Assembly (NCBI RefSeq): GCF_900070365.1
Contig: NZ_LN850107.1
Coordinates: forward strand, 1,426,001 to 1,490,000
Length of the DNA: 64,000 bases
Source of the DNA: Alloactinosynnema sp. L-07
Lineage (GTDB): Bacteria; Actinomycetota; Actinomycetes; Mycobacteriales; Pseudonocardiaceae
Direction: 5' to 3'
Below the pieces are notes generated by a model, which saw only the letters and a program-made list of their open reading frames with translations, was not told the origin of the DNA and did not search any database. Within the stretch, counting starts at the first letter, position 1. The number at the start of each line of letters is the position of its first letter. Shown piece by piece: positions 1 to 7,780 of this stretch. Made by a program: the position numbers and the translations under genes.

Positions 1-366
1 CACCAGCCTGCTCGCCTCGCCCAGCGCGTCGGACAGCCAGGCCGCCGCGTCGTCGCCGAGGTCGATGCCTTGATACGGCGCCTTGAACAGCGTCACGTCT
101 CGGCGCGGCGCGGTGAGATCGACCGGGACCTCGATCGGCTCCATCCCGTCGACGCGCAGCGTGATCCGGTCGCCGGTGTCGGTGACGGAGGGCCGGATCG
201 TGGCCAGCCGGGGGGAGCGGCGCTGGCTGCGGAACAACCCGGTCAGGTCGGTGACCATGAACGCGCGGTCGTGGGCCAACCCGGCCGCCGTCGTGACCGC
301 GTCCGCGACGGAGACGCCCGCGCAGCCCTTGATCGGATAGGTGTTCAGCTCAACGACGGTCGCCAC
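1..366 (-). CDS. MOSC-family protein, N-terminal part (runs off the window)
   Basis: This is a 122-codon N-terminal fragment from a GTG at 366; the rest lies beyond base 1. It opens with VVELNTYPIKGCAGVSV, continues with a GLAHDRAFMV segment and an SQRRSPRLATIRP segment, and then a beta-rich stretch. This is the usual pattern of the MOSC N-terminal beta-barrel domain. The family's C-terminal MOSC domain binds molybdenum cofactor or handles sulfur and metals through a conserved Cys, which cannot be seen here. The gene lies 10 bp downstream of the lipid-kinase gene on the same strand, so co-transcription is likely. The exact substrate is unknown. Confidence 0.8.
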   Translation of the reverse strand, partial: MATVVELNTYPIKGCAGVSVADAVTTAAGLAHDRAFMVTDLTGLFRSQRRSPRLATIRPSVTDTGDRITLRVDGMEPIEVPVDLTAPRRDVTLFKAPYQGIDLGDDAAAWLSDALGEASRLV

Positions 367-376
367 AGCGCCGAAA

Positions 377-1857
377 CTACCGGTAGATCGAGAGCGCCCG
401 CGGGCGTGAGCGGAAACAGAACCGGTTGGCCAGGGGCCCGACTTCGCCGTCGGTGGCGATCCGCCGGTGCCCGTCGAGCAGGTGGACGTCCAGTTCGGGG
501 ACGTCGAGTTCGCGGTACACGTGGCTGGTGCCCAGCGTGCGGGCGAGGGTGGCCAGGACGAACCGGGCACGGGAGAACGGCACGTCGGCGCGCAGGTAGC
601 GAACGTCGAGCAAACCGGTGTCCAAGGCCGGGCGGCGGGTGGGCGCGAAGCCCTTCGGGTCGTAGATGCCGTTGCCCACGAACAGCCACCACACCAGGTG
701 CGGCTTGCCGTCCAGCGCCATCCGGATCGGCTGGGCACGGCGCAGCGAGCGCCACATGGCCACCGCACCCGCGGGCCACTTGGGCCAGCCCTTCGACTCC
801 AGCTTCTCCCGCATCCGGACCATCTCGGGGTAGCCGCCGACGCTGGCGGTGTTGACGAACCAGCGGTGCCGCTCGGCCCCCAGCGGTCGATGATCTCCAC
901 TCCGGCCAGGTCGATCTCGACGCCGCGGCCATCGGCGACGGCGGCAGCGGCGTCATCGGCGGTCTCCACACCGATGTCGCGGGCGAAGTGGTTGAGCGTG
1001 CCCGCCGGGATCAGCACCAGCGGCAGCTGGAACTCCGCGGCTACCGCGGCGACGGCGGCGACGGTGCCGTCCCCGCCCGCGACGCCGAGCGCGCGGATAC
1101 CCGGGGTGGCCTTGACCTCGTCGGACAGGCTGTCGATCAGGTTCGTCCCCGGCGTCGGGTTGATCACGGTCGCCATGGGCCAGCGTTCGGCCAGCTCGTC
1201 GGTGGGGTCGTCGCCGAGGCCGGAATTGGGGTTGACCAGCACGAGCAGGCCCTCGCCTGCGGGGAGGGGCTCGACGGCCGCTGAGTGGGCGGTATGGGCG
1301 GCTGTCGGCTTGACCACCGGCCACCAGTGCCGCACCAGGTACGCGGCACCGACGCCGATCGCCGCGCCCGCGGCGACGTCGCTGGGCCAGTGCACGCCGG
1401 TGTGCACCCTGGAATAGGCCACCGCGGCGGCCACCGGGGCCAGGACGGCGGCGGCTTGGGGGCACTCCATCGCCACCCCCGTGGTGAACGCGACCGCCGA
1501 GGCCGAGTGTCCCGACGGGAACGACGAACTGATCGGGCGCTTGGTCAGCCGCCGCGGTATCGGCAGCAACTCGGCGGCGGGCCGCCTGCGCGGGAACAGG
1601 TTCTTCCCGACGAGGTTGGCCGACGCGCTGGCGATCGCGATCGATCCCACGCCTCGGACGGCCGCCCGCCGGGTCGGGCCCTTCTTGGCGGCCAGGATGG
1701 CGGCGACGGCGAACCACAGTCCGCCGTGGTTGGCCGCCATGGACAGCCGCTTGAGTCCGCGGTCGACGGGGGAGGTGGGCAGCGCCGCGGTGGCCCTGAC
1801 CAGCGCCTGGTCCAGCCGGTTTACGCGGCGCGCGGAGCGCTTGACATGACCGAACAT
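377..1857 (-). pseudogene. PAP2 phosphatase / diacylglycerol-kinase-like fusion, frameshifted as given
   Basis: ATG at 1857. The N-terminal half is a PAP2 lipid phosphatase: KNLFPRRRP (C1), SFPSGHSAS (C2) and SRVHTGVHWPSDVAAG (C3) are all present. The C-terminal half is a DAGK-catalytic lipid kinase, with LVNPNSG, GGDGTVAA and PAGTLNHFARD. Reading in frame fails after VEIIDRWG. The rest of the kinase domain (from the residues MVRMREKLES to the end ALSIYR) lies in another frame and stops at 377. One extra base in the five-C run at 877-881 would restore a single fusion protein of about 490 residues. Without it the original frame runs on into the MOSC gene. The family acts on membrane lipids such as phosphatidate or undecaprenyl phosphates. 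It may be a real mutation or a homopolymer sequencing error. Confidence 0.82.
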
Positions 1858-1988
1858 GATCCCCTGATTCAACAGGACGGCGCAGCCGCCCGCTTGACGA
1901 CCCGGCCCTGGTGCTGCACTAGGTGAACGGCCGGTGACCGAAACGGTCGATAACGGATAGGTGGACCGCCCCGATCGGCGCTCTGATG

Positions 1989-2011
1989 TTGTCGGTCTTT
2001 GCGCATAGGCT
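1989..2011 (+). promoter_or_regulatory. PafBC-type (RecA-NDp) promoter of pafA
   Basis: TTGTCGGTC at 1989-1997, eight bases, then TAGGCT at 2006-2011. This matches the published LexA-independent damage-inducible promoter (TTGTCRGTG, N8, TANNNT) at 8 of 9 plus all fixed -10 positions. The -10 sits exactly 12 bases before the pafA ATG, so transcription would start at the ATG. An AGAAGG tract also lies between the -10 and the ATG. In mycobacteria this promoter is activated by PafBC, whose genes follow pafA here. Confidence 0.65.
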
Positions 2012-2017
2012 AGAAGG

Positions 2018-3376
2018 ATGCAGCGGCGGATCTTCGGAATCGAGACCGAATTCGGCGTGACCTGCACGTTCCACGGACAGCGCAGGCTGTCCCCGGACGA
2101 GGTCGCGCGGTACTTGTTTCGGCGCGTGGTGTCGTGGGGGCGTTCCTCGAACGTCTTCCTGCGCAATGGATCACGCCTCTACCTGGATGTCGGATCACAC
2201 CCCGAGTACGCGACGGCGGAGTGCGACGACCTGGTCCAACTCGTCACCCACGACAAGGCGGGGGAGCGGATCCTGGAGGATCTGCTCGTCGATGCCGAAC
2301 GCAGACTCGCCGACGAGGGCATCGGCGGCGACATCTTCCTGTTCAAGAACAACACCGACTCGGCGGGCAACTCCTACGGCTGCCATGAGAACTTCCTGGT
2401 CACCAGGGCCGGGGAGTTCTCCCGCATCGCCGACGTGCTCCTGCCGTTCCTGGTCACCCGGCAGCTGATCTGCGGCGCGGGCAAGGTCCTGCAGACCCCG
2501 CGCGGCGCGGTGTACTGCCTGTCCCAGCGCGCCGAGCACATCTGGGAGGGCGTCTCCAGCGCCACGACCAGGTCGCGCCCGATCATCAACACCCGCGACG
2601 AGCCCCACGCCGACGCCGAGCGCTACCGCCGCCTGCACGTCATCGTCGGCGACTCGAACATGGCCGAGCCGACGACGCTGCTCAAGGTCGGTACGGCGAA
2701 CCTGGTCCTGGAGATGATCGAGGACGGCGTCCAGTTCCGGGACTTCAGCCTGGACAACCCCATCCGCGCCATCCGCGAGATCAGCCACGACCTCACCGGC
2801 CGCAGGCTGGTCCGGCTCGCGGGAGGCCGCGAGGCGTCGGCGCTCGACATCCAGCGGGAGTACTACGCCAAGGCCGTCGAGCACGTCGCCCGCCGCTCGC
2901 CCGACCCGCTGGCCCAGCGCGTGGTCGACATGTGGGGCAAGGTCCTCGACGCGATCGAGGCGCAGGACCTCACCAAGATCGACCGCGAGATCGACTGGGC
3001 GATCAAGCACCGGTTGGTGGAGCGCTACCAGGCCAAGCACAACCTGGATCTGTCCAGCGCCCGCATCGCCCAACTCGACTTGGCCTACCACGACATCCGA
3101 CGCGGCCGGGGCATCTTCGACCTGCTCCAGCGCAAGGACCTGGTGTCCAGGGTGACCGACGACGGCGAGATCGAGGCCGCCAAGGACACCCCGCCGCAGA
3201 CCACCCGGGCCAAACTCCGCGGCGACTTCATCGCCGCGGCACAGCAGGCGGGCCGCGACTTCACCGTCGACTGGGTCCACCTCAAGCTCAACGACCAGGC
3301 CCAGCGCACCGTCTTGTGCAAGGACCCGTTCCGCGCGGTGGACGAGCGTGTCGAACGTCTGATCGCTTCGCTGTAA
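2018..3376 (+). CDS. pafA: Pup--protein ligase PafA
   Basis: 452 residues, the normal length. PafA uses ATP to join the C-terminal glutamate of the small protein Pup to lysines of target proteins, marking them for the actinobacterial proteasome. The N-terminus [15 protein letters not shown] holds the metal/ATP-binding glutamates (E9, E11), and [11 protein letters not shown] carries the catalytic Asp (D57). [17 protein letters not shown] and the basic nucleotide-binding segment around [13 protein letters not shown] are typical of the PafA/Dop glutamine-synthetase-like fold. A PafA rather than Dop identity is supported by the adjacent pafBC. pup, prcBA, mpa and dop are not in the 2 kb to the left, where a lipid-kinase gene stands instead, so the proteasome locus is split or interrupted here. 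Confidence 0.97.
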   Translation: MQRRIFGIETEFGVTCTFHGQRRLSPDEVARYLFRRVVSWGRSSNVFLRNGSRLYLDVGSHPEYATAECDDLVQLVTHDKAGERILEDLLVDAERRLADEGIGGDIFLFKNNTDSAGNSYGCHENFLVTRAGEFSRIADVLLPFLVTRQLICGAGKVLQTPRGAVYCLSQRAEHIWEGVSSATTRSRPIINTRDEPHADAERYRRLHVIVGDSNMAEPTTLLKVGTANLVLEMIEDGVQFRDFSLDNPIRAIREISHDLTGRRLVRLAGGREASALDIQREYYAKAVEHVARRSPDPLAQRVVDMWGKVLDAIEAQDLTKIDREIDWAIKHRLVERYQAKHNLDLSSARIAQLDLAYHDIRRGRGIFDLLQRKDLVSRVTDDGEIEAAKDTPPQTTRAKLRGDFIAAAQQAGRDFTVDWVHLKLNDQAQRTVLCKDPFRAVDERVERLIASL

Positions 3377-3416
3377 GTCGGTTGCCGAGGGCGGGCCTTG
3401 TGGGGACGATCCCCGC

Positions 3417-3962
3417 ATGGTCCGCCCTTCGCCTGTCCTGACCGGTGACATCGTCGTCCTGCGCCGCAAGCGTCCCAGCGACCTGGCTGAGCTGTGGGCG
3501 GTGGTCGATGCGGCCCTGCCCCACCTGCGCCCGTGGATGTCGTGGACGCTGGGCGGTGTCACCGAGGACACCATCCGAGGGCACCTCGCCGACGTCGACG
3601 TGGCGTGGGACGCGGGCACGGAGTTCGGTTACTCGATCACCATCGACGGCGCGATCGTCGGGAGCTGCTCGCTGATGGCCAGGGTCGGCCCGGGCGGCAT
3701 CGAGATCGGGTACTGGCTGCACCCCGCCCACGTCGGCCGCGGCGCGGCGCTGGAGGCCGCGGCTCTGCTGGTCGAGACCGCTTTCGGGCTACCGGGCGTC
3801 CAGTTCGTTGAGATCGTGCACGACTCGGCCAACGTCCGCAGCGGCGCCATTCCGCGCAAACTCGGCTTCACCGAGGTCGCTCGGGTCTCGCCGCCGCAGG
3901 ATCCGATCACGTCGGCTGAGGACGGCGTCGACGTCCGCTGGCGCCTTACCAAACCACGCTGA
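3417..3962 (+). CDS. GNAT N-acetyltransferase, RimJ/RimL-like
   Basis: 181 residues, ATG at 3417, 40 bp after pafA. The start LTGDIVVLRRKRPSD, the central GGIEIGYWLHPAHVGRG (acetyl-CoA pyrophosphate-loop region) and HDSANVRSGAIPRKLGFTEV near the end are the pattern of ribosomal-protein/amine GNAT acetyltransferases that move acetyl from acetyl-CoA to an amine. The substrate cannot be read from sequence. It sits between pafA and pafB, which are usually adjacent in actinobacteria, so it looks like an insertion into the operon; pafB has its own promoter after it. Confidence 0.88.
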   Translation: MVRPSPVLTGDIVVLRRKRPSDLAELWAVVDAALPHLRPWMSWTLGGVTEDTIRGHLADVDVAWDAGTEFGYSITIDGAIVGSCSLMARVGPGGIEIGYWLHPAHVGRGAALEAAALLVETAFGLPGVQFVEIVHDSANVRSGAIPRKLGFTEVARVSPPQDPITSAEDGVDVRWRLTKPR

Positions 3963-3996
3963 CCCACACGTCTCCTTCAAGGCCTTGAGGCTGCTC

Positions 3997-4036
3997 CATG
4001 GATCTCATTATTCGCTATTAGCTATCAAGATATCCG
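3997..4036 (+). other. AT-rich patch in the GNAT-pafB intergenic region
   Basis: The gap between the GNAT gene and pafB (3963-4191) holds no gene. Within it about 40 bases around 3997-4036 are strikingly A/T-rich (ATTATTCG, TATTAGCTATCAAGATATCC), unlike anything nearby. It could be an upstream promoter element, an Lsr2-type silencer binding site or a scar of lost DNA; sequence alone does not decide. Confidence 0.4.
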
Positions 4037-4179
4037 ATGGTGGCGTTCCCCCGATGGGGTGCCGGTGAGAGGAAATAGGGGAAAAGCGCCAGGACCTGGG
4101 CCGCGCGGAATCCGTCGTCGGGTGGGGGATTCGCACGCATGTTCGGTGTGTTGGGTGAAGGTGCAGGGTGCGGGCACGT

Positions 4180-4185
4180 TATGGT
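4180..4185 (+). promoter_or_regulatory. -10 element for leaderless pafB mRNA
   Basis: TATGGT (TANNNT type) occupies exactly -12 to -7 relative to the GTG at 4192, so the first transcribed base would be the start codon. There is no Shine-Dalgarno before that GTG, which fits a leaderless message. No good -35 or PafBC-type upstream half is visible. Confidence 0.5.
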
Positions 4186-4191
4186 GCGCAG

Positions 4192-5166
4192 GTGTCCGTC
4201 GCACGCGCCGAGCGCTTGGTGAATCTGGTGCTGTGCCTACTGTCGACTCGCCAGTACCTCAGCGCCGATCGGATTCGGGGGATCGTCCCCGGCTACTCCG
4301 ACGCGCCCACAGATGAAGCCTTCTTCCGTACCTTCGAGCGGGACAAGACCGAGCTGCGCGACCTGGGCATCCCGCTCGAGGTGGGCCGCAACTCGGTGTT
4401 CGACACCGTTGACGGCTATCGCATCGCGCGGCGGGATTACGAGCTCGGCGAGATCGACCTGGAGCCCGACGAGGCCGCCGCGGTGGCGTTGGCGGTGCGG
4501 CTGTGGGACTCCCCGCAGCTCACGGGAGCCGCGCACGGTGCCCTGTTGAAGCTGCGGGCGGCTGGGGTGGATGTCGACCAGGCCGCGCCCGCGATCGTCG
4601 AGTCCAAGGTTCGTACGTCCGAGCCCGCGTTCGCGCCGCTGTTGGCGGCGGTGCAGGACGGGCAGGCGGTGTCGTTCGGCTACCGCAAGCCCTCGCCGGC
4701 CGAGGTCACCGACCGGGTGCTCGATCCGTGGGGCGTCGTCTCCTGGCGGGGCCGCTGGTACGTCGTCGGCCACGACCGCGACCGAGGGGCGCCGCGCTGC
4801 TTTCGGCTGTCGCGGGTGGTCGGCGAGGTTCGCAAGGTGGGCAAACCAGGGCAGGTACGCAGGCCCGAGAACGTCGACCTGATGCAGTTCGTGGCCAACA
4901 CCGGCGGTGAAGCGGTCCACTCGTCCACCATCCGGGTCTGGGTGGCCGACGGCCGCGCCGCCGGGGTGCGGCGGCGGGCGACGGTCGTGGACAGGCAGGA
5001 CATCGACGGGGTGGCGGGCGACGTCCTGGAGTTGGAGCTGCGCTTCCCCGACACGGCGGCGGGATGGCTGGCCGGATACGGCGCCGATGTCGTCGTGATG
5101 GAGCCTGAGGTGTTGGCCAAGTCGGTGCGGGAGCGACTGATCGCGGTCGCGGGGGAGGCACGATGA
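4192..5166 (+). CDS. pafB: WYL-domain transcriptional regulator PafB
   Basis: 324 residues from GTG 4192; an in-frame GTG at 4168 would add eight residues but ignores the well-placed -10. The N-terminal winged HTH starts SVARAERLVNLVLCLLSTRQ, and a WYL domain in the middle shows the SFGYRKPS and WYVVGHDRDRGAPRCFRLSR core, followed by the WCX C-terminal extension. PafB acts with PafC as a heterodimer that binds DNA and activates the LexA-independent DNA-damage regulon; the WYL domain is thought to sense a nucleic-acid signal. The stop overlaps the pafC start by 4 bp. Named after the Pup pathway by position, it is not itself a proteasome part. Confidence 0.93.
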   Translation: MSVARAERLVNLVLCLLSTRQYLSADRIRGIVPGYSDAPTDEAFFRTFERDKTELRDLGIPLEVGRNSVFDTVDGYRIARRDYELGEIDLEPDEAAAVALAVRLWDSPQLTGAAHGALLKLRAAGVDVDQAAPAIVESKVRTSEPAFAPLLAAVQDGQAVSFGYRKPSPAEVTDRVLDPWGVVSWRGRWYVVGHDRDRGAPRCFRLSRVVGEVRKVGKPGQVRRPENVDLMQFVANTGGEAVHSSTIRVWVADGRAAGVRRRATVVDRQDIDGVAGDVLELELRFPDTAAGWLAGYGADVVVMEPEVLAKSVRERLIAVAGEAR

Positions 5167-6137
5167 CCGCCGCGCAGGATCGCCTGCCCAGGCTGTTGGC
5201 GCTGGTGCCCTATCTGATCGCCCGGCCGGGGATCCGCATCGAGGAGGCCGCCGCCGACTTCGAGGTCACCACCAAGCAGCTGCGCAAGGACCTGGAGCTG
5301 CTCTGGATGTGCGGGCTGCCCGGCTACGGCCCGGGCGACCTGATCGACATTTCGTTCGACGAGGACACCGTCACCGTCACCTTCGACGCGGGCATGCGCA
5401 GGCCGCTGCGACTCACCGGGGCCGAGGCGACCGCACTGCTGGTGGCGCTGCGCGCCCTGGTCGACACCCCCGGGGTGGTCGACGCGGACGCGATCCGCAG
5501 GGCCGTCGCCAAGATCGAGGTCGCCGCGGGCCAGGCGCAGCCCGCCGGGGTCGCGGTGGGTCTGGGCGTGCGCGAGGCCGCGGAGACGGTCAAGGTCCGA
5601 GAGTCCGTCCAGGCCGCTCTGCAGGCGGGTCGGGCGATCCGGATGGCGTACTACACCGCCTCCAAGGACGAGGTGACCGAGCGGACGGTCGACCCGATGC
5701 GGGTGCTCATCGTCGAGGGCCGCGGCTACCTGGAGGCCTGGTGCAGGCGGGCCGAGGCGGTCCGGCTGTTCCGGCTCGACCGCATCGACGAGCTGGCGGT
5801 GCTCGACGAGCCCGCCGCGCCGCCCCCCTACGCCGAGCCGACCGACGTCTCGGCGGGTCTGTTCCGGGCCGCCCCGGACCAGTCGGTGGCCCGGCTCGTG
5901 CTGGAGCCGGACGCGCGCTGGATCTCGGAGTACTACCCGGTCGAGGACGTCGAGGAGCTGGGCGCGGGCAGGCTGCGGGTGTCGATGCGGTACTCCGACA
6001 CGTCGTGGATCGTGCGGCTGCTGCTCGGCCTCGGCGGCGAGGTCAGCGTCGAGGAACCGCCCCACTTGGCCGACGAACTGCGGGCGCAGGCCGCGGCCGC
6101 GGTGACGCGGATTGATCGTTACCTCGCGGCCACCTGA
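5163..6137 (+). CDS. pafC: WYL-domain transcriptional regulator PafC
   Basis: 324 residues, the same length as PafB and its paralogue. ATG overlaps the pafB stop (ATGA). An N-terminal HTH (DRLPRLLALVPYLIARPGI, then FEVTTKQLRKDLELLWMCGL) is followed by a WYL domain (IRMAYYTASKDEVTERTVDP, YLEAWCRRAEAVRLFRLDRI) and a WCX end domain. With PafB it forms the activator of the mycobacterial-type DNA-damage response. Translational coupling of two equal-length paralogues suits an obligate heterodimer. The likely target promoter upstream of pafA, 3 kb away, is described separately. Confidence 0.93.
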   Translation: MTAAQDRLPRLLALVPYLIARPGIRIEEAAADFEVTTKQLRKDLELLWMCGLPGYGPGDLIDISFDEDTVTVTFDAGMRRPLRLTGAEATALLVALRALVDTPGVVDADAIRRAVAKIEVAAGQAQPAGVAVGLGVREAAETVKVRESVQAALQAGRAIRMAYYTASKDEVTERTVDPMRVLIVEGRGYLEAWCRRAEAVRLFRLDRIDELAVLDEPAAPPPYAEPTDVSAGLFRAAPDQSVARLVLEPDARWISEYYPVEDVEELGAGRLRVSMRYSDTSWIVRLLLGLGGEVSVEEPPHLADELRAQAAAAVTRIDRYLAAT

Positions 6138-6189
6138 TGTCCGCCGGCGTCTGTGCCGGGAGTGACCGCGGACCAGGTAGGGTTTCGTC

Positions 6190-6438
6190 GTGCCGTACCT
6201 GCCGATCGCGGTACTAGCCCTGGCTGGGCTGGTACTGCTTGGATTAGCTCTGGTCCGCCTGGTTAGTGGGCTGGGTCGGGTGCGGGCCGCTCTCGCGGCG
6301 GCGAAGACGACCTTCGGTGACAAGACCGGGTTCCTCAGGGCCAGGTCCGCCGCCATCGGGGTCGCGCTCGCCGAACGGAAGCGGTCCGCCGGGCGCGTAC
6401 CATCGACAAGGCGAATGCAGACAGGAGGACGGCCGTGA
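6190..6438 (+). CDS. Small membrane-anchored protein of the paf-tat locus
   Basis: 82 residues, GTG start. Residues about 3-27 form one hydrophobic transmembrane segment (YLPIAVLALAGLVLLGLALV), followed by a basic, helical cytoplasmic tail. Its stop overlaps the tatA start by 4 bp, so the two are translationally coupled. A short protein of this kind is often seen between pafC and tatA in actinobacteria, and I do not know its function. It contains an in-frame TTA leucine codon at 6244, which is rare in such GC-rich genomes. Confidence 0.7.
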   Translation: MPYLPIAVLALAGLVLLGLALVRLVSGLGRVRAALAAAKTTFGDKTGFLRARSAAIGVALAERKRSAGRVPSTRRMQTGGRP

Positions 6439-6740
6439 ATCTGGGACCGTGGGAGATCCTCATCATCGCAGTGGTGATCGTGCTGCTGTTCGGTGCGAGG
6501 AAGATGCCTGCCATGGCGCGCTCGCTCGGGCAGTCCATGCGCATCCTCAAGGCGGAGACCAAGGGGATGCGCGAGGACGAGAAGTCCGAGGAGGCCAAGC
6601 CCGACGCGGCCCCGGCCACCCCGCAGCAGCTGCCCGCCGCCGCCGCGCCGGTGCAGACCCCGGAGCAGCTGCAGAAGCAGATCGATGAGCTGCAGGCCAA
6701 GGTCAACCAGCAGAACCAGCCGCACAAAAACGCGAGCTGA
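6435..6740 (+). CDS. tatA: Twin-arginine translocase subunit TatA
   Basis: 101 residues. TatA oligomers form the protein-conducting part of the Tat system that exports folded proteins. The layout is canonical: a short N-terminal transmembrane helix (LGPWEILIIAVVIVLLFGA), the FGARKMPAMARSLGQSM hinge and amphipathic helix, then a charged Pro/Ala/Gln-rich tail ending in a short predicted helix. tatC follows 17 bp later. tatB is not here, as is common in actinobacteria where it lies elsewhere. A client in this window is the NgcE-like lipoprotein, which has a twin-arginine signal. Confidence 0.95.
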   Translation: MNLGPWEILIIAVVIVLLFGARKMPAMARSLGQSMRILKAETKGMREDEKSEEAKPDAAPATPQQLPAAAAPVQTPEQLQKQIDELQAKVNQQNQPHKNAS

Positions 6741-6757
6741 GAGGAACGGTTCGCACG

Positions 6758-7717
6758 GTGGTGCGTGATACGCCCCGCCGGGATGGAAGCCGTCGCGAGA
6801 AGCGGAAGATCCGCAGTCGTCGGCACAATCCCGACGGCACAATGTCGTTGAAGGATCACCTGTACGAGCTTCGTAACAGGTTGGGTTTGGCGATCCTCTC
6901 CATCCTGCTGGGCGGTGTTTTCGGCTTCCTGTGGTTCATGTACGACATCGGACCGATTCCCTCGCTGAGCAAGGTGTTGTTGGGCCCCTACTGCGAGCTG
7001 CCCAGTGACGTTCGGTTCTCGCCGAACGACAAGTGTCAGCTGTTCCAGACGAAGCCTTTCGAAGCCTTCATGGTGAACTTCAAGGTCGGTATCGCGGCGG
7101 GCATGGTCGTGACCGCTCCGCTGTGGCTGTACCAGTTGTGGGCGTTCATCACCCCCGGCCTGTACTCGCGGGAGCGCAAGTTCGCGTACATCTTCGTGTT
7201 CTTCGCCTCGATCTTGTTCGCCGCGGGCGCGGTGCTGGCGTTCTTGGTGATCCCGCAGGGCCTTGAGGTCCTGGTCAGCTTCGGTGGCGACGCGTTCATC
7301 ACCGCGTTGAACGCCACGGACTACATCTCGTTCGTGCTGGTCATGCTGCTGATCTTCGGTGTGAGCTTTGAGATGCCGCTGTTGGTGATCATGCTCAACA
7401 TGGTCGGCGTGCTTCCGTACGCGAATCTGAAGCGTTGGCGGCGCGGGATCATCTTCGGCCTCTTCATCTTCGCCGCGGTCGCCACGCCGGGCACCGACCC
7501 GATCTCGATGATCGTGTTGTCGGCGGCGATGACGGTGTTGTTCGAACTGGCCGTGCAGGTCGCCCGGATCCACGACAAGCGCAAGGCCAAGCGGGAAGCC
7601 GCGGAGGACTTGGGCCTCAGCGACGACGAGGCGACGCCGCTGGACCTGAGCGCGGCGCCGGTGGCGCCGAGCAAGCCGCTGGCCGAGCTGGGCAAGGATC
7701 TCGACGACGTGACCTGA
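6758..7717 (+). CDS. tatC: Twin-arginine translocase subunit TatC
   Basis: 319 residues from GTG 6758 (GTG 6761 is equally possible). TatC is the six-helix membrane receptor for twin-arginine signal peptides. Visible hallmarks are MSLKDHLYELRNRL at the start of the core, the periplasmic loop, LYQLWAFITPGLYSRERK and the FGVSFEMPLLVIMLN segment. A roughly 25-residue basic N-terminal and a charged C-terminal extension (about 60 residues) are typical of actinobacterial TatC. Co-transcribed with tatA. Confidence 0.96.
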   Translation: MVRDTPRRDGSRREKRKIRSRRHNPDGTMSLKDHLYELRNRLGLAILSILLGGVFGFLWFMYDIGPIPSLSKVLLGPYCELPSDVRFSPNDKCQLFQTKPFEAFMVNFKVGIAAGMVVTAPLWLYQLWAFITPGLYSRERKFAYIFVFFASILFAAGAVLAFLVIPQGLEVLVSFGGDAFITALNATDYISFVLVMLLIFGVSFEMPLLVIMLNMVGVLPYANLKRWRRGIIFGLFIFAAVATPGTDPISMIVLSAAMTVLFELAVQVARIHDKRKAKREAAEDLGLSDDEATPLDLSAAPVAPSKPLAELGKDLDDVT

Positions 7718-7751
7718 TCGCGTCGCCCGGCCTGTGGATAGCGGGCGACGC

Positions 7752-7774
7752 GTGTCGGTCCGATGTGAAAGCCT
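7752..7774 (+). promoter_or_regulatory. Possible weak PafBC-type promoter of helY
   Basis: GTGTCGGTC at 7752-7760, eight bases, then AAGCCT at 7769-7774, ending six bases before the GTG of helY. It matches the damage-promoter consensus at 7 of 9 in the upstream part but has A for T at the first -10 position. The spacing to the start codon is identical to that at pafA, which is the main reason to list it. Confidence 0.3.
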
Positions 7775-7780
7775 TGCGTC

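Noticed and set aside
4680..6842. 720-codon minus-strand frame opposite pafB and pafC
   Set aside because: Same reason: the composition is an artefact of third-position GC on the opposite strand.
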